The notes below the pieces were generated by a model that was not told the origin of the DNA, did no database searches, and was given only the letters and a program-made list of their open reading frames with translations. Made by a program: the position numbers and the translations under genes. This document shows positions 41,111-50,913 of a stretch of 64,000 nt of DNA, piece after piece (positions within the stretch are counted from its first letter, which is position 1; the number at the start of each line of letters is the position of its first letter). Location of the stretch: NCBI RefSeq assembly GCF_900106775.1, contig NZ_FNNQ01000016.1, positions 1-64,000 on the forward strand, given 5' to 3'. This DNA comes from Marininema mesophilum. GTDB lineage: Bacteria > Bacillota > Bacilli > Thermoactinomycetales > DSM-45169.

Positions 41111-43828
41111 TTACGCATTCACTTCTTCTTTGTCGCTCAGGATCTGACGGAGTACCGTTTGCAGGATACCACCGTTTTTGTAGTAATGAACATCTACTTG
41201 GCTGTCCAAGCGGACGATGGCATCAAAATCTACTTTGGAACCATCATTTTTGGTAGCGGTAACGTGTACTTTTTCAAAGGGTTGGATCGCATCGGAGAGG
41301 CCTGTGATGTCGAAGGACTCTTCACCAGTCAATCCGAGGGATTTCCAGCTTTGTCCGTCTTCAAATTGAAGTGGCATTACACCCATACCAACCAAGTTAG
41401 AACGGTGGATACGCTCAAAGGACTCAGCGATTACTGCTTTAACACCGAGGAGGTTGGTACCTTTTGCTGCCCAATCACGAGAGGAACCAGTACCATACTC
41501 TTTACCAGCGAGTACAACCAATGGTGTGTTTTCTTCTTGGTATTTCATTGCAGCATCATAAATCGCCATCGTTTCACCTGAGGGGATGTGCTTGGTGAAG
41601 CCACCCTCTACGCCAGAAAGCATCTGGTTACGGATCCGGATGTTAGCGAAGGTACCACGGGTCATGATGCGGTCATTACCACGACGAGAACCATAGGAGT
41701 TGAAGTCGCGAGGTTTTACGCCATGCTCCTTCAGGAACTTCCCAGCTGGGCTACTTGGAGCGATGGAACCCGCTGGGGAGATATGGTCCGTGGTGACAGA
41801 GTCAGCCAATAGGGCTAGCGCACGAGCACCTTTTACTTCTTGCACCGGCTCCAGCTCAGCGGAGAGGTCTACGAAGAAAGGAGGCTCTTGAATGTAGGTG
41901 GACTCATCATCCCAACCATACAGGTCGCCTTTAGGGAACTCAATTTGGTTCCAGCGTTCATTTGCGTCAAATACTTGACCATACTGTTCACGGAACTGAT
42001 CAGCGTTCATGGAAGCGGCGACGGTTTGTTTTACTTCTTCGTTGCTTGGCCAGATGTCTTTGAAGAAGACAGCATTGCCATCTTTGTCGTGACCGATTGG
42101 GTCTTTTTCAAGGTCGATATCAACAGTACCAGCAAGAGCGTAAGCCACAACGAGCGGCGGAGAAGCTAGGTAATTGGCTTTTACGTCAGGGTGGATACGG
42201 CCTTCAAAGTTTCGGTTACCAGAGAGTACGGAAGCTACGGTCAAACCGTTATCGTTGATTGCCTGGGAAATTTCCTCATGTAGCGGGCCACTGTTACCGA
42301 TACAGGTAGCACAACCATAGCCAGCTAGGGTGAAGCCTAGTTTAGCGAGGGAGTCCATCATACCGGATTTGTTCAGGTACTCGGTTACCACTTTGGAACC
42401 AGGGGTTAAACTGGTTTTTACATAAGGCTTTACGGTCAAGCCTTTTTGTACCGCTTTATGAGCAACCAACGCAGCACCTAGCATTACGCTTGGGTTGGAG
42501 GTGTTGGTACAGGAAGTGATTGCAGCAATGACTACAGAGCCATTGTCTAGCTCGAAGGATTTGCCGTCCATTTCCACTTTCACTTTTTTGTTTGGGTCGG
42601 TCTCGCCGAAACCGCCCTCTTCGAGAGGTTTGGACAAGGTTTCTACCCAGGTTTTCTTCATATCAGTTAATTCGATTCGATCTTGCGGACGGCGAGGACC
42701 TGCAAGGCTCGGTTTTACATCGCTGAGGTCGAGCTCAATAGTATCGGTGAAAACAGGATCCTTGATATCGTCGGTACGGAACATGCCCTGAGCGATGTAG
42801 TATTCTTTTACCAAGTCGATCAAGGAGTCGTCACGACCAGTGTTTCGCATGTAGTTAAGGGACTCGTCATCTACAGGGAAGAAGCCCATGGTAGCGCCAT
42901 ATTCAGGAGCCATGTTAGCAACGGTTGCCCGGTCAGCTAAGCTGATGTTGGAGAGGCCGGATCCGTAGAACTCAACAAATTTACCCACAACGCCTTTTTT
43001 ACGAAGCATTTCTGTAACGGTAAGTGCCAAGTCTGTAGCCGTTGCACCTTCAGAAAGTCCACCAGTCAGCTTGAAGCCGATAACTTCAGGTGTGAGGAAG
43101 TAGAGAGGCTGTCCGAGCATCCCTGCTTCTGCTTCGATTCCACCAACGCCCCAACCGGTTACACCGAGACCGTTGATCATGGTGGTGTGGGAGTCGGTAC
43201 CTACGAGAGAGTCTGGGAATACTTGAGTTTCACCATCGACTTCGCGGGTTTGTGCTACTTTGGCAAGGTATTCCAAGTTTACTTGGTGGACAATCCCTGT
43301 TGCAGGAGGAACTGCTTGGAAGTTGTTGAAAGCTTCCTTTGCCCAGCGGAGCAAGCGATAACGCTCTTCGTTTCGCTCAAACTCTAGGTTCATGTTGTAC
43401 TCAAGAGAATCCGCAGTCCCCGCTTTATCCACCATAACAGAATGGTCGATAACGAGATCCACAGGAATGAGTGGGTTGATCCGTTTTGGATTACCACCTA
43501 CGCGGTCCATAGCGGAACGAAGAGCTGCCAAGTCTACAACTGCTGGTACACCAGTGAAGTCTTGTAGTACGATACGAGCGGGTTTGAAAGCTACTTCATT
43601 CTTGGTAGGTTTGTCTGCCCAGTTAGAAAGCTGTTCTATGTGTTCTTTGGTGACAGCTACACCGTCATATTGGCGGACAGCTGCTTCTAGAAGTACTTTA
43701 ATAGAGAAAGGAAGGCGGGATACATTGCCGACGCCTTGTTCCTCAAGACCGGCTAGTCGGAAATAGGTATAGTCTTTGCCGCTAGAAGTTAGTGTGCTCT
43801 TCACGCCGAAGAGATCTTTGTTAGACAT
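41111..43828 (-). CDS. acnA: Aconitate hydratase A
   Basis: The 905-residue TCA-cycle enzyme interconverts citrate and isocitrate. [4Fe-4S] ligands lie in AITSCTNTSNPSVMLGA and AGYGCATCIGNSGPL; SYGSRRGNDRIMTRGTFANIRIRN and GKEYGTGSSRDWAAKGT are the C-terminal swivel-domain motifs. ATG 43828 follows AAGGAGG with 8 bases spacing, excluding a 27-residue extension. In Bacillota this protein can also bind iron-responsive mRNAs when its cluster is lost. Confidence 0.97.
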   Translation of the reverse strand: MSNKDLFGVKSTLTSSGKDYTYFRLAGLEEQGVGNVSRLPFSIKVLLEAAVRQYDGVAVTKEHIEQLSNWADKPTKNEVAFKPARIVLQDFTGVPAVVDLAALRSAMDRVGGNPKRINPLIPVDLVIDHSVMVDKAGTADSLEYNMNLEFERNEERYRLLRWAKEAFNNFQAVPPATGIVHQVNLEYLAKVAQTREVDGETQVFPDSLVGTDSHTTMINGLGVTGWGVGGIEAEAGMLGQPLYFLTPEVIGFKLTGGLSEGATATDLALTVTEMLRKKGVVGKFVEFYGSGLSNISLADRATVANMAPEYGATMGFFPVDDESLNYMRNTGRDDSLIDLVKEYYIAQGMFRTDDIKDPVFTDTIELDLSDVKPSLAGPRRPQDRIELTDMKKTWVETLSKPLEEGGFGETDPNKKVKVEMDGKSFELDNGSVVIAAITSCTNTSNPSVMLGAALVAHKAVQKGLTVKPYVKTSLTPGSKVVTEYLNKSGMMDSLAKLGFTLAGYGCATCIGNSGPLHEEISQAINDNGLTVASVLSGNRNFEGRIHPDVKANYLASPPLVVAYALAGTVDIDLEKDPIGHDKDGNAVFFKDIWPSNEEVKQTVAASMNADQFREQYGQVFDANERWNQIEFPKGDLYGWDDESTYIQEPPFFVDLSAELEPVQEVKGARALALLADSVTTDHISPAGSIAPSSPAGKFLKEHGVKPRDFNSYGSRRGNDRIMTRGTFANIRIRNQMLSGVEGGFTKHIPSGETMAIYDAAMKYQEENTPLVVLAGKEYGTGSSRDWAAKGTNLLGVKAVIAESFERIHRSNLVGMGVMPLQFEDGQSWKSLGLTGEESFDITGLSDAIQPFEKVHVTATKNDGSKVDFDAIVRLDSQVDVHYYKNGGILQTVLRQILSDKEEVNA

Positions 43829-44121
43829 ACGGAAAACCTCCTTATAGAAGTGAGTGTGTGCATTTTCTGTTTCATCTGCCGAAACGTGGTTTTGAAATTC
43901 CGGTATCATTATACAATGTTACACCACTCTTTGTATACCCTGAATTTGTCCTTTGCTCCCCTTTTTTGCAAGAAATAGCTTGATTGAGAAGGGTTATCAA
44001 TTAGATGGGTCGAAATGGAAAAGGATCACAGGGAAAGATCTTGCTTGCGTTCCATGTCTGTCCTTTCTATAATGGGAATTGAAAATCATTTTCACTCTAT
44101 GCAATGGAAGGAGGTTCCGCT

Positions 44122-44865
44122 TTGGAAGGAAAAAAGACGGTTCGTGCCGCTGAGCGAGCACTAGATATTCTGCTCTGTTTTACTCGCCAACCGACGCTCT
44201 CCTTAACAGAGATCTCTCATATGACCGAATTGAACAAAAGCACTGTCTATCGGTTGTTGGCTACCTGTGAGGAAAAGGGATTCCTCATTCGTGACCCGGA
44301 TACGGACAAGTACCGGCTTGGGTTTCGCGTGTGGGAATTATCTGCGAACCTTTCCCGTACGGATGACATGGCGGTCCTCTTTCTGCAGGAGATGGAACGC
44401 CTCCGGGATCAAATTGATGAAACGGTGAGTTTATATGTACGGGATGGCTTTGAGAGGGTGCGTGTGCAGGCGGTAGAAAGCCTACAGGCGATTCGCCGAG
44501 TAGCGCCTATCGGTAGCCGGATGCCGCTGGCCGTTGGAGCCTCCAGCAAAGTGCTTGCAGCTTTTGCTACTCCTTCGGATCAGGCGATGATCTTAGGAGA
44601 TCCCACCTGGCCGGAGTCAGTGGATCGGGTATCTTATCTTACCCAATTACAGGAAATTAAAAAGCATGGGTATGCGACAAGTAGTGAAGAGCGGGAGGCA
44701 GGTACGAGCGCTATCGCGGTTCCAGTTATGAATCCCAACCAGGAAGTAGTCGCAGCCCTCGCTGTCTCAGGGCCAGTGGGTCGGCTGACAATGGAACGGA
44801 TGAATGAGGTGGCTGCCCCTGCATTAGAGGCGGCGGATCGGATGGGAAAAATGTTGAAAAAATAA
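44122..44865 (+). CDS. IclR-family transcriptional regulator
   Basis: The 247-residue protein has the winged-helix domain (RAAERALDILLCFTRQPTLSLTEISHMTELNKSTVYRLLATCEEKGFL) and the C-terminal effector domain (SLYVRDGFERVRVQAVES, GSRMPLAVGASSKVLAAF, EEREAGTSAIAVPVMN). IclR proteins usually sense small organic or aromatic acids. TTG 44122 is chosen because AAGGAGG is 7 bases upstream. It is divergent from acnA across about 290 bases, so acnA may be a target. Confidence 0.9.
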   Translation: MEGKKTVRAAERALDILLCFTRQPTLSLTEISHMTELNKSTVYRLLATCEEKGFLIRDPDTDKYRLGFRVWELSANLSRTDDMAVLFLQEMERLRDQIDETVSLYVRDGFERVRVQAVESLQAIRRVAPIGSRMPLAVGASSKVLAAFATPSDQAMILGDPTWPESVDRVSYLTQLQEIKKHGYATSSEEREAGTSAIAVPVMNPNQEVVAALAVSGPVGRLTMERMNEVAAPALEAADRMGKMLKK

Positions 44866-44927
44866 TCTTTTACTGGATAAACAATCAGGGAAGAACACAT
44901 AAAGAACTAGACAGCAGGAGGGATCCG

Positions 44928-45386
44928 ATGGTGAATCGTAAACCGAGTGATGAGGAGCTTAAAAAGAAGCTAACTCCTTTGCAATATGATGTTACCCAGA
45001 AGGATGCTACAGAGTCCCCCTTTCACAATGAATTTTGGAATAATAAAGAAGAGGGTATCTATGTCGATATCGTCTCAGGTGAGCCACTCTTTAGTTCTCA
45101 GGATCAGTATGATGCAGGGTGTGGATGGCCAAGCTTTACCAAGCCGATTATGAGGGAAGAGATTCAAGAGCGCGAAGACCGAAAGTTCGGCATGATTCGC
45201 ACAGAGGTGCGGAGCAAAACAGCCGACTCACACCTTGGTCACGTTTTTAATGATGGCCCCGGTCCTGAAGGCCTTCGCTACTGTATCAACTCTGCTGCAA
45301 TGCGCTTTATTCCAAAGGAGCAGCTGGAGAAGGAAGGATACGGGGAGTATCAAAAATTGTTTGACACGGAAAGGGAAGATGGGTAG
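44928..45386 (+). CDS. msrB: Peptide-methionine (R)-S-oxide reductase
   Basis: The 152-residue enzyme repairs oxidised methionine. It has YDVTQKDATESPF, GCGWPSFTKPI, DSHLGHVFNDGP and the catalytic Cys in RYCINSAAMRF. The zinc-binding CxxC pairs found in some MsrB proteins are missing, as in many Bacillus enzymes. GGAGGGATCC precedes ATG 44928. Confidence 0.95.
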   Translation: MVNRKPSDEELKKKLTPLQYDVTQKDATESPFHNEFWNNKEEGIYVDIVSGEPLFSSQDQYDAGCGWPSFTKPIMREEIQEREDRKFGMIRTEVRSKTADSHLGHVFNDGPGPEGLRYCINSAAMRFIPKEQLEKEGYGEYQKLFDTEREDG

Positions 45387-45754
45387 TACAAGTACCTGTA
45401 TAGGAAAACACCATCACCAAAATTGGTGACGGTCAAAGTGTGGAGAAAGTACCCTTTCGTTGAGAAAGAGGTGCTTTCTCTTATTTATAGGGTACAGATC
45501 GGTCACCCCTTATTTTTACATTTTAATACCCATATTCTTACTAAAAGAGAGACCAAAGGAGAGTATCTCCTTGGTCTCTCTGTGCGTAGAAATCCGATAT
45601 TTTTTATTCCTGCCCTTCCTTTTTCCATATAGCTCTTGCCTGTCCTTGGGAGATAGAGGGTGATTTTTGTGTAGTTTTCCATTTGTGCCGTTTCAAAAGA
45701 AAAATTCATAGAATAGAGTATTTCATCACAAATATCTTTTTAAGGATGATGATA
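45387..45754. other. Gap of 368 bases with two hairpins
   Basis: ACC(A)TCACC...GGTGA(C)GGT (about 45411-45434) and a longer AGAGAGACCAAAGGAGA/TCTCCTTGGTCTCTCT hairpin (45546-45582) are present. Neither has a strong T-run directly after it. No gene was seen. Confidence 0.5.
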
Positions 45755-46165
45755 ATGAGTAGGTTTACCGCTAATTTAGTAGGCAGAGAGGAAGTTCCTC
45801 CTGTTAAGACCAAGACTACTGGAGTGCTCAATCTGAAGGTAAATCAAAGCGAGACTCTCATTTGCTATCGACTAAGGGTGTTTAACATTAAAAAGCTCAC
45901 CCAAGCCCACCTTCATCTAGCACCTCGAGGCGAAAATGGACCTGTTGTGGCGTTTCTTTTTGGACCCACTACTCCAGGGATTAGTACTCCTGAAGGTACC
46001 ATCACAGGTACTATTCGAAGTGCTGACCTAGTCGGTCCCCTTAAAAACAAAACCATTGCCGACTTGATCACTCAAATTCGCCAGGGTAACATCTATGCGA
46101 ATGTACACAACGAGCGTTTTCCGAATGGTGTCATCCGGGGGCAAGTACGTAGATTGATAAAATAA
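45755..46165 (+). CDS. CHRD-domain protein
   Basis: The 136-residue protein is a single CHRD domain: RFTANLVGREEVPPVKTKTTGVLNLKV, YRLRVFNIKKLTQAHLHLAPRGENGPVVAFLF and GNIYANVHNERFPNGVIRGQV. The domain was named from chordin. It has no signal peptide with this start, which is odd for a family that is often exported. Spore-associated relatives exist in Bacillota. AAGGA (45742-45746) is spaced 8 bases from ATG 45755. Confidence 0.85.
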   Translation: MSRFTANLVGREEVPPVKTKTTGVLNLKVNQSETLICYRLRVFNIKKLTQAHLHLAPRGENGPVVAFLFGPTTPGISTPEGTITGTIRSADLVGPLKNKTIADLITQIRQGNIYANVHNERFPNGVIRGQVRRLIK

Positions 46166-46193
46166 ATCAAGGAGATATAGGGACTCCTCTTTT

Positions 46194-46907
46194 TTAATAA
46201 GTAAAGGGAAGGTGGGCGGTTGCTTGGCTAATGGCGTGATCGATGGCGACGAGTGGTTGTTTCAACATCTGACCATGTCCTGATGCAAGAAGGGAGGGTG
46301 TACATTCACGAATATGACGTGCACTTTCCACTGCCTTCTCTTTATTCCATGTGGCAAGGGCTGGGAAGGGAAAGAGTGGCCGAAGTGTACCGGAGACAGC
46401 CATTCCACCCCGAGTATGAAAAGCATCTCCGACAATCATGGCATCATTGCGGGTATCGATAAAGGCCATGGAACCAGGTGTATGGCCCGGGGTAGCAATG
46501 GCGAGTAAAGAGCCAATACGTGTTCCTTCCTGTAAAAGGATGTCTGGTGTAGTTGTTAAGGTAGTGAACCCACCTTGGATGGGTGTTTTTGGCTCATCTT
46601 CATCCAGTGTGCGATCACCAGAGAGGAGACGGGCTTCTCGATGGGAGATATAGACTGGTGCGTGAGGGAGCGCTTTTTTTAGTGTATCAAGTGAACCAAC
46701 GTGGTCTGAGTGGGCATGGGTTAAGCAGATCCGTAAAATTGATTTACCCATCTGTTTTGCTGCTTTGAGAATACCCTTTGCACTGTAAGGGAGTGCCGTA
46801 TCGATCAGAGTCAAGCCATCCTCTTCTTCGACAAGATAACAGTTCACTGGGAATAGCCGAGGAAGAAAGGTTAGTTGAATCACAGACATCTCACGCTGGA
46901 TACGCAT
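46194..46907 (-). CDS. Metallo-beta-lactamase-fold hydrolase
   Basis: The 237-residue cytosolic protein has THAHSDHVGS (HxHxDH), IATPGHTPGSMAFID and VGDAFHTRGG, which supply the dinuclear metal site. It belongs to the glyoxalase II-like group with broad possible substrates. GGAGGG precedes ATG 46907. Confidence 0.88.
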   Translation of the reverse strand: MRIQREMSVIQLTFLPRLFPVNCYLVEEEDGLTLIDTALPYSAKGILKAAKQMGKSILRICLTHAHSDHVGSLDTLKKALPHAPVYISHREARLLSGDRTLDEDEPKTPIQGGFTTLTTTPDILLQEGTRIGSLLAIATPGHTPGSMAFIDTRNDAMIVGDAFHTRGGMAVSGTLRPLFPFPALATWNKEKAVESARHIRECTPSLLASGHGQMLKQPLVAIDHAISQATAHLPFTY

Positions 46908-46935
46908 GGGTTACCCTCCATTTCAAGAATTAAAT

Positions 46936-46968
46936 AACAGGATTAGCTTTATTGAAACTAATCCTGTT
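46936..46968. terminator. Hairpin between MBL and PTS genes
   Basis: AACAGGATTAG pairs with CTAATCCTGTT across an 11-base loop and is followed by AGTTTTTG. It lies upstream of the metallo-hydrolase start and beyond the PTS gene terminator. Confidence 0.5.
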
Positions 46969-46991
46969 AGTTTTTGCAAGTATTACATAAA

Positions 46992-47017
46992 AAAAGACCG
47001 GCAAATGCCGATCTTTT
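46992..47017 (-). terminator. Terminator of the PTS gene
   Basis: On the reverse strand AAAAGATCGGC and GCCGGTCTTTT pair around a 4-base loop and are followed by T residues. Confidence 0.85.
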
Positions 47018-47027
47018 GATTCCTTCT

Positions 47028-48977
47028 TTATGAGGATTGAATGGCAATAATCCCTGTCTCACCTTGTTGAATAGTGTCCCCTTCACGGAGAATTTCCAGC
47101 TTTTCTCCCTCAGTCATATTGGTAACCACAACCGGGGTGATTATCGACTTGGCTTTGTTTTTAATGATATCGAGGTCGACGGTGAGTAGCTTTTGCCCTT
47201 TCGTGACATGGTCGTCCTGTTTCACAAAGAGTTCAAACCCTTCACCATCCAATTGGACGGTATCGATTCCCACATGGAGAAGGATTTCCATACCATTATC
47301 TGCTTGGATTCCAATGGCATGTTTGGTGGGGAAGACATTCACGATTTTTCCATCCACTGGGGAGACGACTGTACCATCGGTAGGTTCAATGGCAAATCCA
47401 TCCCCCATCATCTTGCCAGCAAAAACTTCATCGGGGACATCGGAGATGGAGAGTATCTTTCCATTCATGGGAGCAGCGATTTCATCACGACCATCTGTAA
47501 CCTTTACCACAGGATCATCTCCTTTTGAACTCATTTTCACTTCTTGCGGAGATTCTCCACGCATAATGCTTTTCATCTGTTCTTTGAGGGCATCTGATTG
47601 GGTGCCGAAGATAGCTTGTACATTTGTACCGTATACCAAGACACCACTTGCGCCAAGGCGTTTTAAACGATCTTTATTTACCTTATCCGCATCATTTACT
47701 TGAATACGCAGACGTGTGATACAGGCATCCAATTTATCCAGGTTATCCTTTCCGCCAAAAGCATCGAGCACCTCATATGCGAGCCCATTCGAGGAGGTTT
47801 TTTTGTCGTCGTGATCTACCTCCTCCTCGGTATCATCCTCGCGACCAGGGGTTTTTAGATTAAATTTACGGATGGCGAAACGGAAACCGAAGTAGTAAAT
47901 AACTGCAAAGGCAATACCTACTGGAATGATAAGTAAGGGACGTGTGTCCTGTTTAAAGAAGAGGAAATAATCGATGACCCCTCCGGAAAAGGTAAGCCCG
48001 GCTTTGACACCAAGCAGATCCAACACCATAAAGGAGATCCCTGCAAAAACCGCATGAATCGCAAAAAGCACCGGAGCAACAAAGAGGAAGCTGAATTCGA
48101 TGGGTTCAGTGATCCCGGTAAGAAAGCTGGTAAGAGCGGCAGAGAGCATGATACCACCGATAAGCTTTTTCTTCTCAGGACGTGCCTCCTGATAAATTGC
48201 CAATGCTGCAGCGGGGAGTCCAAACATCATGAAGGGAAATTTCCCGCCAAGGAAGGTACCCGCAGTTGGATCCCCAGCAAAGAAGCGTGCCTGATCTCCC
48301 TTTATGATGTCACCTGCGGCAGTTTTAAAGGTGCCCAATTCATACCAGAAGGGAGCATAAAAGATATGGTGTAGACCAAAGGGAATCAAGGATCGTTCGA
48401 TTACGCCAAAGACAAAAGCAGCCAGGGCTGTATTTTGCTGAGTGACGACGACCGAGAAGGAATCGATGACGCCCTGGATAGGTGGCCATACATAGAAAAA
48501 GATAATACCAAGTAAAAAGGCCGTGATAGCGGTTACGATTGGGACAAACCGGCGTCCACTGAAAAAGCCAAGTACTTGGGGGAGTTCAATATTGTGAAAC
48601 CGTCGATGTAGCATGGCAGCGACCCAGCCTATGAGAACACCACCAAATACTCCCATGTTAACGGTTTTAATACCAAGTACCATATCTGTCTTCACATCTG
48701 TTCCTTGAGCCAATATCCCCATGGTTTGCGACATGATCAAAAAGCCGATAACCGCAGCTACCCCTGCACTCCCTTCGTTGTCGGCTAGCCCTACCGCAAC
48801 TCCGATAGCAAATATGAGTGCAAGATTTGCAAAAATGATTCCTCCGGCTTCTTTCATCAAGGGGATTTCGGCGGCATTACCAATCCCTAGCAATAGACCA
48901 GCAGCTGGTAAAATAGCCACTGGTAACATCAAAGAACGGCCGATCTGTTGTAGATTTCCAAAGGTTCGCTTCAACAA
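47028..48977 (-). CDS. ptsG: PTS glucose-type EIICBA permease
   Basis: The 649-residue protein has, in order, the EIIC membrane domain (about residues 1-370, with GITEPIEFSFLFVAP), the EIIB domain with phosphorylated Cys in LDACITRLRIQV, and the EIIA(Glc) domain with His in EILLHVGIDTV. It imports and phosphorylates glucose or a related hexose such as N-acetylglucosamine. Tandem TTG codons at 48977 and 48974 follow AGGAGG. HPr, EI and an antiterminator gene are not nearby. Confidence 0.92.
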   Translation of the reverse strand: MLKRTFGNLQQIGRSLMLPVAILPAAGLLLGIGNAAEIPLMKEAGGIIFANLALIFAIGVAVGLADNEGSAGVAAVIGFLIMSQTMGILAQGTDVKTDMVLGIKTVNMGVFGGVLIGWVAAMLHRRFHNIELPQVLGFFSGRRFVPIVTAITAFLLGIIFFYVWPPIQGVIDSFSVVVTQQNTALAAFVFGVIERSLIPFGLHHIFYAPFWYELGTFKTAAGDIIKGDQARFFAGDPTAGTFLGGKFPFMMFGLPAAALAIYQEARPEKKKLIGGIMLSAALTSFLTGITEPIEFSFLFVAPVLFAIHAVFAGISFMVLDLLGVKAGLTFSGGVIDYFLFFKQDTRPLLIIPVGIAFAVIYYFGFRFAIRKFNLKTPGREDDTEEEVDHDDKKTSSNGLAYEVLDAFGGKDNLDKLDACITRLRIQVNDADKVNKDRLKRLGASGVLVYGTNVQAIFGTQSDALKEQMKSIMRGESPQEVKMSSKGDDPVVKVTDGRDEIAAPMNGKILSISDVPDEVFAGKMMGDGFAIEPTDGTVVSPVDGKIVNVFPTKHAIGIQADNGMEILLHVGIDTVQLDGEGFELFVKQDDHVTKGQKLLTVDLDIIKNKAKSIITPVVVTNMTEGEKLEILREGDTIQQGETGIIAIQSS

Positions 48978-49022
48978 GGTGATCTCCTCCTAGAGATGTA
49001 ATGAAGAAGTGGTTAGGCAACG

Positions 49023-49058
49023 CCTCTGCTATCCTGCGGCGTACTTTAGATAGCGAGG
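49023..49058 (-). promoter_or_regulatory. Leader hairpin upstream of the PTS gene
   Basis: CCTC-T-GCTATC pairs with GATAGC-GAGG (one bulge, 10 bp) about 50 bases before the PTS start. It may be an RNA antiterminator target of a GlcT-like protein, but there is no obvious overlapping terminator. Confidence 0.35.
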
Positions 49059-49123
49059 AGTATATACCCGTTTTTTGTGTGGGAGGAACGGGAATAGAAA
49101 ATAAAATAACTAGTAAAATTTAA

Positions 49124-49423
49124 CTACCCCTTTAACCACCACATACCAACGGCGATGATGATACTAAAGCCGATCCCACTAGTCAAGAAGAGAATGGTAA
49201 GTTGTTGCCGTCGATCCAGATGCATAAAAGAGACCAACTGAATAAGAAACTGGATGAAAGCAAGGACGAGTATCAGCGCAAAGGTAACACGGGGAGAAAA
49301 TCGTTCGAGGCTGACCAAGGCAAAAGAAACCGCAGTAAAGAGAAGCATCCAACCAAAGGAAATCAGATGTCTACCTGCTGTTTCTCGTGGACGATGTTGT
49401 TTATGTTGATTAGATTGGGTCAC
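49124..49423 (-). CDS. Cytochrome oxidase subunit IV-like membrane protein
   Basis: The 99-residue protein has three helices: LISFGWMLLFTAVSFALVSL, FALILVLAFIQFLIQLVSFMHL and LTILFLTSGIGFSIIIAVGMWWL. This is the prokaryotic COX4/CtaF/QoxD pattern, including the loop FMHLDRR. It is normally the last gene of an oxidase operon, but here it stands alone. GTG 49423 follows GGGGGAG; the 39 residues upstream have no initiation site. Confidence 0.8.
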   Translation of the reverse strand: MTQSNQHKQHRPRETAGRHLISFGWMLLFTAVSFALVSLERFSPRVTFALILVLAFIQFLIQLVSFMHLDRRQQLTILFLTSGIGFSIIIAVGMWWLKG

Positions 49424-49500
49424 AAAATCTCCCCCTTTATTAAAAATCTCATTGTTTCGAGGATGTGCTCTAGCACCTGGAATTATGCAAGAGGAGAAAC

Positions 49501-49533
49501 TTAAAAGCCCAGGTGGATGACCTGGGCTTTTAA
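49501..49533 (-). terminator. Terminator of the N-acetyltransferase gene
   Basis: TTAAAAGCCCAGGT and its complement (49520-49533) form a 14-bp stem with a 5-base loop. Confidence 0.85.
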
Positions 49534-49544
49534 GAATCAACAGT

Positions 49545-50273
49545 TTAATAGTTCATGCGAAACCAGTATTGGATAATGTCTCGTCTCTTCTCAATGGAAT
49601 TAATTGGTATCTTTTGCACCTTACCTCGTTCTGTAATGGTAAAGTGATGATCAGAAACGGTAAGTCGTCCCCCGGGAGTAGCGATAGTACATAGGAATTT
49701 TTGCCGGAAAATCGAGGTTGGAGAGGTTTGCTGATGGATGCACATTCCTTCAAATTCCTCGAGCCGTCGTTCTTGCGTTGTAAAAAGATATTCTGGTAAC
49801 CAACGTCGCCCTTTACGCTTTTCTAGAGCATAAATATTGGGATGAGTACGAAGCCGAATTCGGTACCAGCCACTAACATCCTTTCGCTTCGCACCAGAGA
49901 TGGGGAGAGGATAGCGAAAGCTGTCTCCAAATCCAACATCCACTAGGTAGTCCTGATCTAACCGAACAAGAAGGGCCATATGGTCAGTTGATGTACGGAC
50001 TCGTCCGGAAAGGAGTGAGACTTGATAGCCCAGTTCTTTGAGGAGATTAGCAAATGCACTATTTAACTCATAGCAGAAACCACCCCGTCGATGGTTAATG
50101 ATCTTTTGAGCAATTTCGTCTGGGTGCAAGTGAATGGGCTTTCCCTCATGAATATCGATGTTTTCAAAGGGAACGGTGTAGAGGTGGTGTTGGATCAGTT
50201 TTGTGAGGGTAGGTAAGTCAGAAGACGTTACCCTTGGGGCGCCGATTCTGGCAAGATATGTTTTTGCGTCCAC
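49545..50273 (-). CDS. nat: Arylamine N-acetyltransferase
   Basis: The 242-residue enzyme carries the Cys-His-Asp triad in RRGGFCYELN, STDHMALLV and LVDVGFGDS. It moves acetyl from acetyl-CoA to arylamines or hydrazines through a cysteine intermediate. GTG 50273 is preceded by GGAGG with 7 bases spacing. It is single and has its own terminator. Confidence 0.92.
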   Translation of the reverse strand: MDAKTYLARIGAPRVTSSDLPTLTKLIQHHLYTVPFENIDIHEGKPIHLHPDEIAQKIINHRRGGFCYELNSAFANLLKELGYQVSLLSGRVRTSTDHMALLVRLDQDYLVDVGFGDSFRYPLPISGAKRKDVSGWYRIRLRTHPNIYALEKRKGRRWLPEYLFTTQERRLEEFEGMCIHQQTSPTSIFRQKFLCTIATPGGRLTVSDHHFTITERGKVQKIPINSIEKRRDIIQYWFRMNY

Positions 50274-50381
50274 GAGGGTGCCTCCTTTTTGTATGGTGTA
50301 TTAGTATGGTTAGGATCCGTTTTGTAAAGTAGACGCAGGGTTTCCTGATAGGTTACAATTAAAATTGAAGGAGGGATTCCA

Positions 50382-50822
50382 ATGGCTCAGGATTTTTATA
50401 TTCAACAGATGCAAATGATGGTGCAACCCATGCGAGACGAATTAACTCAAATTGGTGTAAAGGAATTAACGACCCCTGAAGAAGTTACAGAAGCAATAGA
50501 AGGTGAAGGAGCTAAGGGATTGACCCTTGTAGTTGTTAACTCCGTATGTGGCTGTGCTGCTGGTTTGGCTCGTCCAGCTGTAGCTCACTCCTTGGAAGCT
50601 GAGAAAAAACCAGATCATTTGTACACTGTTTTTGCAGGACAAGATCGTGAGGCGACTGAAAAAGCACGGGAATACTTTACAGGTTACCAGCCTTCCTCCC
50701 CTTCTTTTGCACTATTGAAAGAGGGACAATTGGTACACATGGTGCAACGCCATGAAATTGAAGGGCGTAGCTTGGAGGAAATTTCCGCTAACCTGACTAG
50801 TGCATACGAAAAATATTGCTAA
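50382..50822 (+). CDS. brxB: Bacilliredoxin, BrxA/BrxB family
   Basis: The 146-residue DUF1094 protein has the CGC active site in VVVNSVCGCAAGLARPA. Bacilliredoxins remove bacillithiol from oxidised proteins in the cytosol. The BrxA/BrxB assignment is by overall likeness, so the letter is uncertain. GAAGGAGGG precedes ATG 50382. Confidence 0.9.
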   Translation: MAQDFYIQQMQMMVQPMRDELTQIGVKELTTPEEVTEAIEGEGAKGLTLVVVNSVCGCAAGLARPAVAHSLEAEKKPDHLYTVFAGQDREATEKAREYFTGYQPSSPSFALLKEGQLVHMVQRHEIEGRSLEEISANLTSAYEKYC

Positions 50823-50913
50823 TTTGTACAAATGATAGATCGACCGTCTTAACCTGCCAAAAATATTAACAAATGAGGCTGCGATTTCTTAAATATTTTT
50901 TAAGGAGGCCCCT

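Noticed and set aside
41588..43766. Several long forward frames opposite aconitase
   Set aside because: They are shadows of the biased codon use of acnA and lack ribosome sites and domains.
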